Notes: generated by a model not told the origin, from the sequence alone. 64,000 nt of DNA from Vibrio furnissii CIP 102972 (GCF_000176175.1 NZ_ACZP01000022.1:62068-126067), one strand, 5' to 3'. Shown: positions 7,589-16,314, numbered from the stretch's first letter. Program-made: numbers and translations.

Positions 7589-8404
7589 ATGCGTAAATCA
7601 CTTTTAGCTCTTAGCCTTCTAGCGGCTACTTCAGCGCCAGTAATGGCAGCAGACTATTCAGATGGCGATATCCACAAAAACGATTACAAGTGGATGCAAT
7701 TCAACTTGATGGGTGCGTTCAACGAAAAAGGCGTTTCTGAATCAAGCCATGACTACCTGGAGATGGAGTTTGGTGGTCGCTCGGGCATTTTCGACCTGTA
7801 CGGTTACGTTGACATTTTCAACCTAACTTCAGACAAAGGCAGCGATAAGTCTAAAGCTGACAGCAAAATCTTCATGAAGTTTGCACCTCGCATGTCTCTG
7901 GACGCACTGACTGGTAAAGACCTGTCTTTCGGTCCAGTACAAGAGCTGTACATTGCGTCTCTGATCGAATGGGATGGCGCAAATGGCGGTGTGAACAACC
8001 AAAAAATCGGTCTGGGTTCAGACGTGATGGTTCCTTGGTTGGGTAAAGTAGGCGTGAACCTGTACGCAACTTACCTTGGTAACGATAAAGACTGGAACGG
8101 TTTCCACTTTGCAACCAACTGGTTCAAACCTTTCTACTTCTTTGAAAACGGTTCATTCATCTCTTACCAAGGTTACATCGATTACCAATTCGGTATGAAA
8201 GATGAATATGCAAGTGCAAGCAACGGCGGTGCGATGTTCAACGGTATCTACTGGCACTCAGACCGCTTCGCTGTGGGTTACGGCCTGAAAGCTTACCACG
8301 ACATCTACGGCTTTGCTGATAACGAAGGCGTGCCATGGGATGCAAACACTAAAGCTGAATCATCAGGCTTTGGTCACTACATTTCTGTAACTTACAAGTT
8401 CTAA
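7589..8404 (+). CDS. ompK: Outer membrane channel OmpK (Tsx family)
   Basis: This 271-residue beta-barrel protein starts with a clear Sec signal peptide, MRKSLLALSLLAATSAPVMA, cleaved before residue 21. The mature protein begins ADYSDGDIHKNDYKWMQFNLMGAFNEKG and ends with the aromatic outer-membrane targeting residues YKF. It belongs to the nucleoside-specific channel (Tsx) family; in vibrios this member is OmpK, known as the receptor of phage KVP40. The substrate in this organism is inferred to be nucleosides. Two CRP-like sites sit upstream and a strong terminator follows, so it is a single-gene unit. The window also holds adenosine deaminase, which acts on nucleosides. Confidence 0.93.
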   Translation: MRKSLLALSLLAATSAPVMAADYSDGDIHKNDYKWMQFNLMGAFNEKGVSESSHDYLEMEFGGRSGIFDLYGYVDIFNLTSDKGSDKSKADSKIFMKFAPRMSLDALTGKDLSFGPVQELYIASLIEWDGANGGVNNQKIGLGSDVMVPWLGKVGVNLYATYLGNDKDWNGFHFATNWFKPFYFFENGSFISYQGYIDYQFGMKDEYASASNGGAMFNGIYWHSDRFAVGYGLKAYHDIYGFADNEGVPWDANTKAESSGFGHYISVTYKF

Positions 8405-8425
8405 TTCTGACTTGCAGTTACGCAG

Positions 8426-8452
8426 AAAAGGCGCCGATGGGCGCCTTTTTTA
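8426..8452 (+). terminator. Rho-independent terminator after ompK
   Basis: AAAAGGCGCC and GGCGCCTTTT form a perfect 10-bp stem with a 4-base loop followed by T residues. Confidence 0.92.
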
Positions 8453-8510
8453 TTGCTTTCAGCAAGCTGCGCATTATCCTTAGCGCAAACCCTCAACCAA
8501 AGCAGATTCA

Positions 8511-9401
8511 ATGAATATCGTGGTCGTCGGCCCAGGTGCTATCGGCAGCTTATGGGCTTGCGCTTTGCACCAAGCCGGACATCAGGTGTCCCTGTGGGGC
8601 ACAGGCAACAGCGCTCACTGGAAAATGCAGCTCGATGAGGCGCCTTGTATCGAGTTTGCCTACAACCAAGTCAGCGCTTTGCGCGACGCCGATGTGTTAC
8701 TGGTCACCGTCAAAGCATGGCAAGTGGCCGCCGCGCTGCAACCCATCTGGGCACACATCGCCCCCGAAACGCTGCTGCTGTTTATGCACAATGGCATGGG
8801 CGCCTTGGATGATCTTGCTGAGCACTTGAGCACGTTCCCTGTCCTGCTGGCCACAACCACACACGGCGCGTTGAAGACTTCCGCTCACACGGTGAAACAC
8901 ACCGGCATCGGGCAAACGCAACTCGGCGCTTTGAATCCGCTCGGCGCGCAGTGCCGCTTTATGGCCGATGTGCTCCATCACGCGCTGCCGTCTGCCGTCT
9001 GGCACCCACACATTGAACACGCACTGTGGCAAAAATTGGCGGTCAACTGCGCCATCAATCCGCTCACCGCGATTCATCACATCACCAATGGTGAACTGGC
9101 GCAGCCTGAATTTCGTCACACCTTAGACGCAATCATCGCCGAAGTGGTGTGCGTGATGCAGGCCGAACAGATCCCGGTAGAAGGCGCCGCACTCAAGGCG
9201 ACGGTCGATCGCGTGATCCATGCAACCGCCGCCAATCGCTCCTCGATGCATCAGGATATTGTTCATCAGCGGCGAACCGAGATAGACTTTATTAGTGGCT
9301 ACGTGGTGCGCAAAGCGCAGCACCACGGCATCGCCGTTCCAGCCAATCAGGCACTTTATCAACACATTCAATCAATCGAACAAAGTTGGACACAATCATG
9401 A
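8511..9401 (+). CDS. panE: 2-dehydropantoate 2-reductase
   Basis: This 296-residue protein begins MNIVVVGPGAIGSLWACALHQAGH, the Rossmann NADPH-binding loop GxGxxG at residues 7-12. It continues with the ApbA/PanE features LLVTVKAWQ and the catalytic-lysine region WQKLAVNCAINPLTAI (Lys about residue 173). It reduces ketopantoate to pantoate with NADPH in pantothenate and coenzyme A synthesis. The start ATG follows a weak purine-rich site. The stop codon overlaps the yajL start (ATGA, 9398-9401), so the two genes are translationally coupled. Confidence 0.94.
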   Translation: MNIVVVGPGAIGSLWACALHQAGHQVSLWGTGNSAHWKMQLDEAPCIEFAYNQVSALRDADVLLVTVKAWQVAAALQPIWAHIAPETLLLFMHNGMGALDDLAEHLSTFPVLLATTTHGALKTSAHTVKHTGIGQTQLGALNPLGAQCRFMADVLHHALPSAVWHPHIEHALWQKLAVNCAINPLTAIHHITNGELAQPEFRHTLDAIIAEVVCVMQAEQIPVEGAALKATVDRVIHATAANRSSMHQDIVHQRRTEIDFISGYVVRKAQHHGIAVPANQALYQHIQSIEQSWTQS

Positions 9402-9997
9402 CAAAACGAATTCTGGTCCCGATCGCACCGGGCACTGAAGAGATGGAAGCCGTGACCATTATTGATATTCTGGTCCGCGCGGGCTATCAGGTGGTTGTCG
9501 CCAGCGCTGATTTCGACGGCCAATTGAGCATGACTGCGTCACGCGGCGTCATCTTAACCGCAGCACACAAGCTGGTGGATGTCGCCGATGACGAATTCGA
9601 CGCCGTGGTTTTAGCCGGCGGCGTGGGCGGCGCAGAAAACTTTCGCGACAGCCCCCTGTTGATGGAAGTAATCAAACAGCAAAAATACGATGGTCGCTTG
9701 GTGGCCGCGATCTGCGCATCTCCGGCCGTTGTGCTGCAACACCACGATCTGTTTCCGGGTGCACTGATGACCTGTCATCCGAATTTTCAGGATCGCATTC
9801 CACAGGACCTGTGGCGCAACCGCCGTGTGACCTTTGACGTCAACAACAACCTGCTCACCAGCCAAGGGCCGGGCACCGCGTTGGAGTTTGCCGTCGAAAT
9901 CATCGTGCAATTGTCCGGCAAAGCCCTGGCCCGCGAAGTGGCGCTGCCATTAGTGGCGCTGCCGCAGCTCAATTACGAAAAGCTGGGTGAAGAGTAA
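9398..9997 (+). CDS. yajL: YajL/DJ-1 family protein (chaperone or deglycase)
   Basis: This 199-residue DJ-1/PfpI-superfamily protein has the conserved glutamate in APGTEEMEAVTI (near residue 16) and the nucleophile-elbow cysteine in LVAAICASPAVVL (about residue 106). YajL in E. coli is described as an oxidative-stress chaperone and a protein and nucleotide deglycase, although the deglycase activity is debated. I chose the ATG at 9398, which overlaps the panE stop; an upstream in-frame start at 9386 would add four residues. It directly follows panE and ends just before csdA, so the three genes probably share a transcript. Confidence 0.9.
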   Translation: MTKRILVPIAPGTEEMEAVTIIDILVRAGYQVVVASADFDGQLSMTASRGVILTAAHKLVDVADDEFDAVVLAGGVGGAENFRDSPLLMEVIKQQKYDGRLVAAICASPAVVLQHHDLFPGALMTCHPNFQDRIPQDLWRNRRVTFDVNNNLLTSQGPGTALEFAVEIIVQLSGKALAREVALPLVALPQLNYEKLGEE

Positions 9998-9998
9998 C

Positions 9999-11210
9999 AT
10001 GTTAGATATCGCCGCCATTCGCGCGCAATTTCCCGCCCTCGATCAATCGGTCAATGAGCAGCCGCTGGTCTATCTCGACAGCGCCGCGACCACGCAAAAA
10101 CCGCAAGTCGTGATTGATGCGATCGCCCATTACTACAGCGCGCACAATGCCAACGTACACCGCGGCAGTCACAGCCTGACGGCGCAAGCCACCAGCCAGT
10201 TTGAAGCGGCGCGCGACCGAGTGGCGCAGTTCATTGGCGCGCCGAGCAGTCACAGTATTGTCTGGACACGCGGCGCGACTGAAGCGCTGAACTTGATCGC
10301 ACAAACCTACGCGCGCAGCACGCTTCAAGCAGGCGATGAGATTTTGGTCAGTGAAACCGAGCACCACGCCAACATCGTGCCGTGGCAAATGGTCGCCGAG
10401 CAAACCTGCGCCCGCGTGGTCAAAGTACCGATGACCGAGCATGGTGAATTTGGCCTCGACGCATTCCATGCATTACTCTCACCACGCTGTAAAATAGTTG
10501 CACTGGCCCACATCACCAATGTCACGGGTACCCGTCAGCCGATTGAAGCGGTGATCGCTGCCGCGCATCAAGTGGGCGCCGTTGTGGTGGTCGATGGCGC
10601 ACAAGGCATTGTGCATGAGGCGGTGGATGTCACCGCGCTGGATGCCGACTTTTATGTTTTCTCTGGTCACAAACTGTATGCGCCCGCCGGCATTGGCGTG
10701 TTGTACGGCAAGCCAGCATTACTGGAGGCGATGCCGCCGTGGCACGGTGGCGGAAAAATGGTCGAGAAAGTGTCGTTCAGCGGCACCACGTACGCGGGCT
10801 TACCTGGGAAATTTGAAGCGGGCACCCCCAATGTGGCTGGCGCGATTGCACTCAAAGCCGCGATTGATTGGTACAGCCAATTTGCGCGTCAAGACGTGGA
10901 AGCGCATCTACATCACTTGCAGACGCTTACCTATCAAGCCCTGAGCCAAATGGACGACATTCGCGTGTTGGGTTATCAGCCTCAGGCGAGCATTCTGAGC
11001 CTAGTGATGGATGGCGTGCACCATCAGGATTTGGCCACCTTGCTCGATCAACAAGGCATCGCCGTGCGCGCAGGGCATCATTGTGCGCACCCATTAATGG
11101 ATGCGTTTGGCGTCTCAGGAACCGTGCGAATTTCCTTTGGTATTTATAATTCAACGCAGGACGTTGAACGCTTGATTGCCGCCATCGAAAAAGCGGTCGA
11201 TATTCTGTAA
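9999..11210 (+). CDS. csdA: Cysteine desulfurase CsdA
   Basis: This 403-residue PLP enzyme is a group II cysteine desulfurase. The PLP-binding lysine is in VFSGHKLYAPAGIG (near residue 225) and the catalytic cysteine in RAGHHCAHPLM (near residue 360). It removes sulfur from cysteine as an enzyme-bound persulfide. I call it CsdA rather than SufS because its dedicated acceptor csdE and csdL (tcdA) lie next door and no suf genes are present. The ATG at 9999 is preferred over an in-frame GTG at 9987 that overlaps yajL. Unlike in E. coli, csdA faces csdE across a terminator instead of being co-directional. Confidence 0.9.
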   Translation: MLDIAAIRAQFPALDQSVNEQPLVYLDSAATTQKPQVVIDAIAHYYSAHNANVHRGSHSLTAQATSQFEAARDRVAQFIGAPSSHSIVWTRGATEALNLIAQTYARSTLQAGDEILVSETEHHANIVPWQMVAEQTCARVVKVPMTEHGEFGLDAFHALLSPRCKIVALAHITNVTGTRQPIEAVIAAAHQVGAVVVVDGAQGIVHEAVDVTALDADFYVFSGHKLYAPAGIGVLYGKPALLEAMPPWHGGGKMVEKVSFSGTTYAGLPGKFEAGTPNVAGAIALKAAIDWYSQFARQDVEAHLHHLQTLTYQALSQMDDIRVLGYQPQASILSLVMDGVHHQDLATLLDQQGIAVRAGHHCAHPLMDAFGVSGTVRISFGIYNSTQDVERLIAAIEKAVDIL

Positions 11211-11235
11211 GTCGTGAAGGCATGGTCTCACGGAT

Positions 11236-11267
11236 CAAAATAGCCGCATCTCAATGCGGCTATTTTG
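11236..11267. terminator. Bidirectional terminator downstream of csdA
   Basis: A 14-bp perfect inverted repeat with a 4-base loop has A-T rich outer arms that give T tracts on both strands. It lies between the plus-strand csdA and the minus-strand csdE and can serve both. Confidence 0.9.
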
Positions 11268-11352
11268 ATGGGATCGATTGAGAAAACATGACGTGAGGAA
11301 AGCGAGTTCAAGCGATAAAAGGTGCTTTGAACGCGCTGAGGCGCAACATCGG

Positions 11353-11784
11353 TTATGCGTGCGTCATGGTTTGAATCTGCTCGACGATGGCGCGCAGACC
11401 GTTGCCGCGTGATGGACTCAAATGGGCAATTAGCCCCAGTCGGTCAAAATAATCATTGATGTCGAACGCCTGAATCTCAGCCGCTGTTTTTCCATCAAAC
11501 GCCGCCATGACAATCGCAATTAAACCGCGCACGATGCGCGCGTCCGAATCTGCGCAGAAATGCCAGACGCCCTCGCGCGGCTCACCCACCAGCCACACCA
11601 GACTCTCGCAGCCCGAGACCGTCACCTGTTCACTTTTCAGCTCATCAGGCATCTGAGGCAGTTTTTTCCCCCACTGCACCACCTGACGATAGCGATCTTC
11701 CCAGCCATGCAGCGACTGCATGGTTGCGGCGATCTGTTCACTGGTGATTTCACAACCAAACGGAGATGTGGGATAGCGAGACAT
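11353..11784 (-). CDS. csdE: Sulfur acceptor protein CsdE (SufE family)
   Basis: This 143-residue SufE-like protein carries the acceptor cysteine in the family motif VSGCESLVWLVG (Cys near residue 59). It also has the segment IVRGLIAIVMAAFDGKTAAEI typical of SufE/CsdE. In E. coli, CsdE takes persulfide sulfur from CsdA and interacts with CsdL/TcdA, and both partners are encoded here. The gene starts 15 bases after the tcdA stop, so tcdA and csdE form an operon convergent with csdA. SufE-like activity in the Suf pathway cannot be excluded, but context favours CsdE. Confidence 0.9.
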   Translation of the reverse strand: MSRYPTSPFGCEITSEQIAATMQSLHGWEDRYRQVVQWGKKLPQMPDELKSEQVTVSGCESLVWLVGEPREGVWHFCADSDARIVRGLIAIVMAAFDGKTAAEIQAFDINDYFDRLGLIAHLSPSRGNGLRAIVEQIQTMTHA

Positions 11785-11799
11785 AACAACCCTGCCTAT

Positions 11800-12618
11800 T
11801 TATTTTCTGTGTTTCTGAATCAGTTTTTCAACAATGCGTGAGACCGCCACAAAGCCAAAGGTTGCCGTCACGACAGTGGCTGCGCCAAAACCGCTGGCAC
11901 AATCCATGCGTTTCGGGCCTTCTGCGGTCGATTTCACCGCGCACACGCTGCCATCCGCTTGCGGGTATTTGAGCTGCTCAGTTGAAAAGACGCAGTCAAT
12001 CCCAAACTTACGCGCCGGATTGGTCGGGAAGTTATGGAAACGACGCAGGCGATCTTTGATTTTCTTCGCCAGCGGATCCTGAATGGTTTTGGTCAAATCC
12101 GCGACCATGATTTGAGTGGGATCGGTCTGACCGCCCGCCCCCCCCGTGGTGATCACTTTAATTTTATTGCTGCGACAGTACGCCAGCAACGACGCTTTGG
12201 CTTTCACGCTGTCAATGGCATCCAGCACGTAATCGAACCCTTTGCTCAGGTATTCATGCTGATTGTCCGGCGTGATGAAATCGTCAATCAAATTGACTTT
12301 GCATTCTGGGTTAATCAGTTTCACCCGTTCTGCCATCACTTCAATCTTGCTCTTGCCGACGTTGCCGCTCAGCGCATGGATCTGGCGATTGATGTTGGTC
12401 ACACACACGTCGTCCATATCAATCAGCGTCAGTTCGCCAATGCCGGTACGCGCCAGTGCTTCCACCGCCCAAGACCCGACCCCGCCGATGCCGATGACAC
12501 ACACATGCGCCGCTCGCAAAATATCGACTTCAGAATGGCCGTATAAACGGCGGGTACCACCAAAACGCTGGTTGTAACTGTCTGAGGCTGGAGTATCGAG
12601 TTCACGCATGTTCATCAT
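11800..12618 (-). CDS. tcdA: tRNA threonylcarbamoyladenosine dehydratase TcdA (CsdL)
   Basis: This 272-residue E1/MoeB/ThiF-superfamily protein has the nucleotide-binding loop GIGGVGSWAVEALARTGIG (about residues 43-61). It also has the conserved VTNINRQIHAL and the segment DYVLDAIDSVKAKASL. TcdA dehydrates t6A37 of ANN-decoding tRNAs to the cyclic form in an ATP-dependent reaction, helped by the CsdA-CsdE sulfur relay. Three closely spaced Met codons at residues 1, 2 and 4 make the exact start uncertain by up to three residues. It is the first gene of the tcdA-csdE operon. Confidence 0.92.
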   Translation of the reverse strand: MMNMRELDTPASDSYNQRFGGTRRLYGHSEVDILRAAHVCVIGIGGVGSWAVEALARTGIGELTLIDMDDVCVTNINRQIHALSGNVGKSKIEVMAERVKLINPECKVNLIDDFITPDNQHEYLSKGFDYVLDAIDSVKAKASLLAYCRSNKIKVITTGGAGGQTDPTQIMVADLTKTIQDPLAKKIKDRLRRFHNFPTNPARKFGIDCVFSTEQLKYPQADGSVCAVKSTAEGPKRMDCASGFGAATVVTATFGFVAVSRIVEKLIQKHRK

Positions 12619-12663
12619 CCAAAATCGGGATCATTAATCCGCAATGATAAGGTTCACAAAAAG

Positions 12664-12691
12664 AAAGAGTGCGATTTATACGCACTCTTTT
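12664..12691 (-). terminator. Terminator after mltA
   Basis: AAAGAGTGCG and CGCACTCTTT form a near-perfect stem around TATAAAT; on the minus strand it ends in CTCTTTCTT. It lies between mltA and the tcdA start. Confidence 0.75.
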
Positions 12692-12715
12692 CGAAAAAGT
12701 CTAGCTGACCGCGGG

Positions 12716-13831
12716 CTATTGTAACTTCTCTGGCGGCAGAGCCCAAGGCGCTTGTGTCGGAGAGTTTTCCAGCCCCAGTTTCCACACGCGGCCGAAATGC
12801 TTGTAGTGACCCGCTTCAGTGCCCGCACGCGGGCCCATGCCGTGGTACAAATCAAGATGGTTCTGTTTCACCGCGCCGCCGGTATCGAGTACGATCAGCA
12901 GACGCAGCTGATGCGCGCCCGACCACGTGCCATCAGCATTAAGCAGCGGCACTTCGGCCAGAATCGGCGTGCCCATCGGGAACAGCGAGCGGTCGCCAGC
13001 GACCGAAGCCATAGGCAATAGCGGAATACCGGCGCTGCCCGTTACGGGCGCTGCGGCGCGCGGTTGGAAAAACACGTACGACGGGTTTTGTTCCAGTAGC
13101 TCTCGCACCGTTTCGTCATCGTTGGCCAGCACCCAGTCTTTGATCGCTTTCAGCGACATCTGTTCACGCGCCACCAACCCGCGTTCAATCAGAATGCGGC
13201 CGATGCTGACATAAGCCTTGTTGTTCTTCCCAGCGTAAGCAAAGTATTCCAGCGTGTCATCATCGCCAAAATGGACAAAGCCACTGCCCTGCACTTCCAT
13301 AATAAATGGGTCAATGCGATTGGCCGCATATCCCAGCTCCAGTCCTTCACCATACAATGCGCCGTCATAAATCTGCGCGCGCGTCGGGCAATCCACATCA
13401 CACGCGGGCATACCATACACCGGGAAATGGAATTCTGGGTCTGGCGTATGGCGCAATTCAATCACGGGCGAAAAGTAACCGGTAAACAGCACGTTGCCTT
13501 TTTTGTCACCGCCGCCCAACTGCGCCGCCTGAACGCCAAACTGCGCCAGTTCCGCAGGATCTCCACTTTGCATCACCCATTCGTTGAGTTGCTCATACAG
13601 CGGGCCGTAAATCGCAGCCATCGATGGCGACTTCTCGACCACTTGCTCACTCTGCTTGGCGAATGCGGTGAAATCGCGTGGTGTGTTGGAGGCCACTTGT
13701 GTCACTTGATTGAGCGTCTGCGGAAATTCATGGTCGAGGTATTGTTGCGCGCGGTCGGTCGGCTGCGCACAACCAAACAGGACTGTCAAAGGCAGCGCCA
13801 CGGTGGCGAAGGGGAAAAGGCGTTTCATCAC
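12716..13831 (-). CDS. mltA: Membrane-bound lytic murein transglycosylase A (lipoprotein)
   Basis: This 371-residue lipoprotein has the signal peptide MMKRLFPFATVALPLTVLFGC with a lipobox ending at Cys21. The MltA barrel domain follows, and the C-terminal 3D domain contains LDTGGAVKQNHLDLYHGMG (near residue 310), named for its conserved aspartates including the catalytic one. It cleaves the MurNAc-GlcNAc bond of peptidoglycan, forming 1,6-anhydro products at the outer membrane. It is a single-gene unit with its own terminator. In E. coli mltA also sits between tcdA and argA, supporting orthology. Confidence 0.94.
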   Translation of the reverse strand: MMKRLFPFATVALPLTVLFGCAQPTDRAQQYLDHEFPQTLNQVTQVASNTPRDFTAFAKQSEQVVEKSPSMAAIYGPLYEQLNEWVMQSGDPAELAQFGVQAAQLGGGDKKGNVLFTGYFSPVIELRHTPDPEFHFPVYGMPACDVDCPTRAQIYDGALYGEGLELGYAANRIDPFIMEVQGSGFVHFGDDDTLEYFAYAGKNNKAYVSIGRILIERGLVAREQMSLKAIKDWVLANDDETVRELLEQNPSYVFFQPRAAAPVTGSAGIPLLPMASVAGDRSLFPMGTPILAEVPLLNADGTWSGAHQLRLLIVLDTGGAVKQNHLDLYHGMGPRAGTEAGHYKHFGRVWKLGLENSPTQAPWALPPEKLQ

Positions 13832-13901
13832 TGGAGTTGATCCGTTGTCTAATTTGCGAAAAGGATGACAAACTCCAGTGCTAAGCGCAATTGTCGAATT
13901 G

Positions 13902-14417
13902 TTAACGGAGGTTTTTTTGATGTTTTCCTGACAATTGGAAGGTCGGGTTGTAATGCGACGCAGGTTTCACGCGCTGCATTTCGGTGTTCTCTTCATTGAG
14001 CATTCTGTATTGAAACTCACGCGTGCCAATGGTGTATTCAAGCGTGCGACCATTAAAATCAAACGACGTGGCCACCACGCGCCCCTCAATCACCACCCCT
14101 TTAGCGTCCAAACGAATTTTTTTTGCTGCATAAGGCGCAACGTGCTGCTCCACCCAAAGCCCGTACACATCGCTTTTGGGCGGCAATAACATGTCCGCGA
14201 CGCGGCTGAATAAATTGCTGTACATCATGATGGCGAGTGCTGTCCCGATGACCGCAATGGCTAACAGAATCCGTTCGACGGCTTTGCGTTTACGCTGACG
14301 AAGTTCATCATTCACAGGCACGATCGCCCCTCTTTTTTGCATGGTCTGTTCATCTGAATGGTCGGTTTGTGGCCTCGCGGCCATCCCATCACTCATCATC
14401 GAAATCAACGCGGTCAT
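13902..14417 (-). CDS. DUF2850-like single-pass membrane protein
   Basis: This 171-residue protein has one transmembrane segment, ILLAIAVIGTALAIMMYSNLF, at about residues 50-70. It follows a basic cytoplasmic region (RQRKRKAVER) and precedes a soluble C-terminal domain predicted to face the periplasm. That domain contains VYGLWVEQHVAPYAAKKIRLDAKGVVIEG, which I associate with DUF2850, a family largely restricted to vibrios and without known function. In enteric bacteria the amidase amiC occupies this position. Several in-frame Met codons in the first 30 residues make the start uncertain; the one at residue 26 (MQKRG) is an alternative. Confidence 0.7.
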   Translation of the reverse strand: MTALISMMSDGMAARPQTDHSDEQTMQKRGAIVPVNDELRQRKRKAVERILLAIAVIGTALAIMMYSNLFSRVADMLLPPKSDVYGLWVEQHVAPYAAKKIRLDAKGVVIEGRVVATSFDFNGRTLEYTIGTREFQYRMLNEENTEMQRVKPASHYNPTFQLSGKHQKNLR

Positions 14418-14475
14418 ACCGCTGAAACGTCAGGACGATAATTTACACCAAACCCGAAAAAACCGCTTGTCTCTA

Positions 14476-14493
14476 GATGAATAAAAAGTCATT
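14476..14493. promoter_or_regulatory. ARG box (ArgR operator) upstream of argA
   Basis: TGAATAAAAAGTCA (14478-14491) matches 13 of 14 positions of the ArgR half-site palindrome TGAATWWWWATTCA. It lies 41 bases before the argA start codon, a normal place for arginine repression. A second box is not obvious. Confidence 0.75.
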
Positions 14494-14532
14494 ATTTGGA
14501 CATATTTAAACAAACAAGTTGGATATCAGGCC

Positions 14533-15870
14533 GTGAAAATTCGTAGTACCGCCCTCGTCAAAGGATTTCGACAATCAGCGCCCTATGTTAACGCTCACCG
14601 CGGCAAAATCATGGTGGTGATGGTTGGCGGTGAGGCAATTGCTGATAAAAATTTCGCAAACATTATCAGCGACCTCGCTTTGCTACACAGCCTTGGCGTC
14701 AAAATAGTGCTGGTTCACGGTGCTCGCCCACAGATCAATCAGATTCTAGCTACACACAACCGTTCCACGCCCTACCACAAAGGCATTCGCGTGACGGATG
14801 AAGAGGCGTTAAGTTTAGTCATGCAGGCCGCCGGCCAGTTGCAACTCGCAATTACGGCCCGCCTGTCGATGAGCCTCAATAACACGCCCATGGCGGGGAC
14901 TCAGCTTAACGTCGTCAGTGGTAACTTTGTTATCTCTCAACCTCTAGGTATAGATGACGGCATTGATTATTGCCATAGCGGACGCATTCGCCGCATTGAC
15001 ATCGATGGCATCAACCGCACGCTCGATCAAGGCTCCATTGTGGTGCTTGGCCCTATCGCAAGTTCAGTCACAGGAGAATGTTTTAATCTGCTCTCTGAAG
15101 AAGTGGCGACCCAAGTGGCGATAAGATTAAAAGCCGATAAGCTGATCGGCTTTTGTTCCGCACAAGGCATCATCGATGAAAACGGCAACTCCATCGCAGA
15201 ACTGTTCCCCGCCGAGGTCGAGAAAATCGTTCACCGCTTGGAATCGGAAAGCAGCCCGACGGCCGACGACACCACAGGGACGTTGCGCTTTTTACGCGCC
15301 GCGATTGCTGCGTGCCGCGCGGGCGTGCCGCGTAGCCATTTAGTCAGCTACAAAGAAGATGGCGCGCTGATCCAAGAGCTGTTCTCGTTTGACGGCATCG
15401 GCACGCAAATCGTCATGGCGAGTGCCGAACAAGTGCGCCAAGCCCAAATCGATGACATCGGTGGCATCTTCGATCTGATTCGCCCGCTAGAAGAGCAAGG
15501 CATTCTGGTGCGCCGCTCGCGCGAACAACTCGAGCAAGAGATCCACAAGTTCACCATCATTGACAAAGATGGCTTGCTGATTGGCTGCGCCGCCTTGTAC
15601 CCGTATCAAGATGAGAGCATGGCCGAAATGGCATGTGTGGCAATTCATCCTGAATACCGCGACGGCAACCGCGGCTTGCTGCTGCTCAATCACATGAAAC
15701 ATCAAGCCAAGCAAATGGGGATTCAACGCCTGTTTGTGCTCACCACCCACAGTTTGCACTGGTTTCGAGAGCAAGGCTTTACCGAAGTGGGCGTCGACAA
15801 ACTGCCGATCGCCAAGCAGAGCTTATACAACTACCAACGCCGCTCAAAAATTCTTACTTTGAACCTCTAA
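14533..15870 (+). CDS. argA: Amino-acid N-acetyltransferase (N-acetylglutamate synthase)
   Basis: This 445-residue protein has an N-terminal amino-acid kinase-like domain (IMVVMVGGEAIADKNF near residue 28, LVHGARPQINQIL near residue 73) that binds arginine for feedback inhibition. A C-terminal GNAT domain (ACVAIHPEYRDGNRGLLLL near residue 365) performs acetyl transfer. It makes N-acetylglutamate from acetyl-CoA and glutamate, the first step of arginine synthesis. The start is GTG, giving MKIRSTALVKGFRQSAPYVN as in orthologues. An ARG box precedes it. It lies divergent from the DUF2850-like gene and convergent with recD further on, as in E. coli. Confidence 0.95.
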   Translation: MKIRSTALVKGFRQSAPYVNAHRGKIMVVMVGGEAIADKNFANIISDLALLHSLGVKIVLVHGARPQINQILATHNRSTPYHKGIRVTDEEALSLVMQAAGQLQLAITARLSMSLNNTPMAGTQLNVVSGNFVISQPLGIDDGIDYCHSGRIRRIDIDGINRTLDQGSIVVLGPIASSVTGECFNLLSEEVATQVAIRLKADKLIGFCSAQGIIDENGNSIAELFPAEVEKIVHRLESESSPTADDTTGTLRFLRAAIAACRAGVPRSHLVSYKEDGALIQELFSFDGIGTQIVMASAEQVRQAQIDDIGGIFDLIRPLEEQGILVRRSREQLEQEIHKFTIIDKDGLLIGCAALYPYQDESMAEMACVAIHPEYRDGNRGLLLLNHMKHQAKQMGIQRLFVLTTHSLHWFREQGFTEVGVDKLPIAKQSLYNYQRRSKILTLNL

Positions 15871-15877
15871 GTTCTGT

Positions 15878-15910
15878 CATGCTGCTTGTTTTTAGCCAAC
15901 AAGCAGCATG
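15878..15910. terminator. Strong hairpin after argA
   Basis: CATGCTGCTTGTT and AACAAGCAGCATG form a perfect 13-bp stem with a 7-base loop, eight bases after the argA stop. No T tract follows on either strand, so it may be a transcript-end stabiliser or a Rho-assisted site. Confidence 0.55.
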
Positions 15911-15978
15911 AATCACTAAAATTAAGCCACTCAGAACTGTGCAATCCTTTTCATTAAAATGATTACAAAATAACCACT

Positions 15979-16006
15979 TTGCAACACCCCATGATCTGTG
16001 TAAAAT
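15979..16006 (+). promoter_or_regulatory. Candidate sigma-70 promoter for the 59-residue ORF
   Basis: TTGCAA (15979-15984) and TAAAAT (16001-16006) are separated by 16 bases, giving a good housekeeping promoter about 130 bases upstream of the small ORF start. Confidence 0.55.
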
Positions 16007-16134
16007 TCGCCCACTTGTGACTTAGATCGCTTTTTTGAGTCACTGGCAACAGGACGCATCCTAAGCTCTGGCTGGCTTAGACATCGCATGGATTGCTTTT
16101 ATTACTAAAACAAGTACTTAAGAGCAAATTCTCT

Positions 16135-16314
16135 ATGAAAACCGTTATTTGTAACTCTCTGCAAAGCTTTTGGGACATGGCCGACAACCAGTTTCTTGAA
16201 GGATTGGATGTACATTGCGTGTTTCCCGTCAGTGAAAATCTCAAGGCGTTTATCCTTGGCTCACAAGAGCGCTACCGCATTCGTCGCATCACGTTCACGA
16301 AAGCGTTTATCTGA
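16135..16314 (+). CDS. Small protein of unknown function (59 residues)
   Basis: I do not recognise a family. The product begins MKTVICNSLQSFWDMADNQFLEG and ends RYRIRRITFTKAFI; it has no transmembrane segment or signal peptide, has two cysteines, and has a basic C-terminus. The ATG at 16135 has an AAGAG purine tract 11-15 bases upstream, and a sigma-70 type promoter lies further up. An upstream in-frame start at 16093 is less likely. A 10-bp hairpin follows within 12 bases of the stop. It occupies the argA-recD gap alone. Promoter, ribosome site and terminal hairpin together support a real gene, but this needs conservation data. Confidence 0.55.
   Translation: MKTVICNSLQSFWDMADNQFLEGLDVHCVFPVSENLKAFILGSQERYRIRRITFTKAFI

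Noticed and set aside
9999..11210. Assignment of the cysteine desulfurase as SufS
   Set aside because: No sufABCD genes are present, while csdE and tcdA (csdL) are adjacent, so CsdA fits better.
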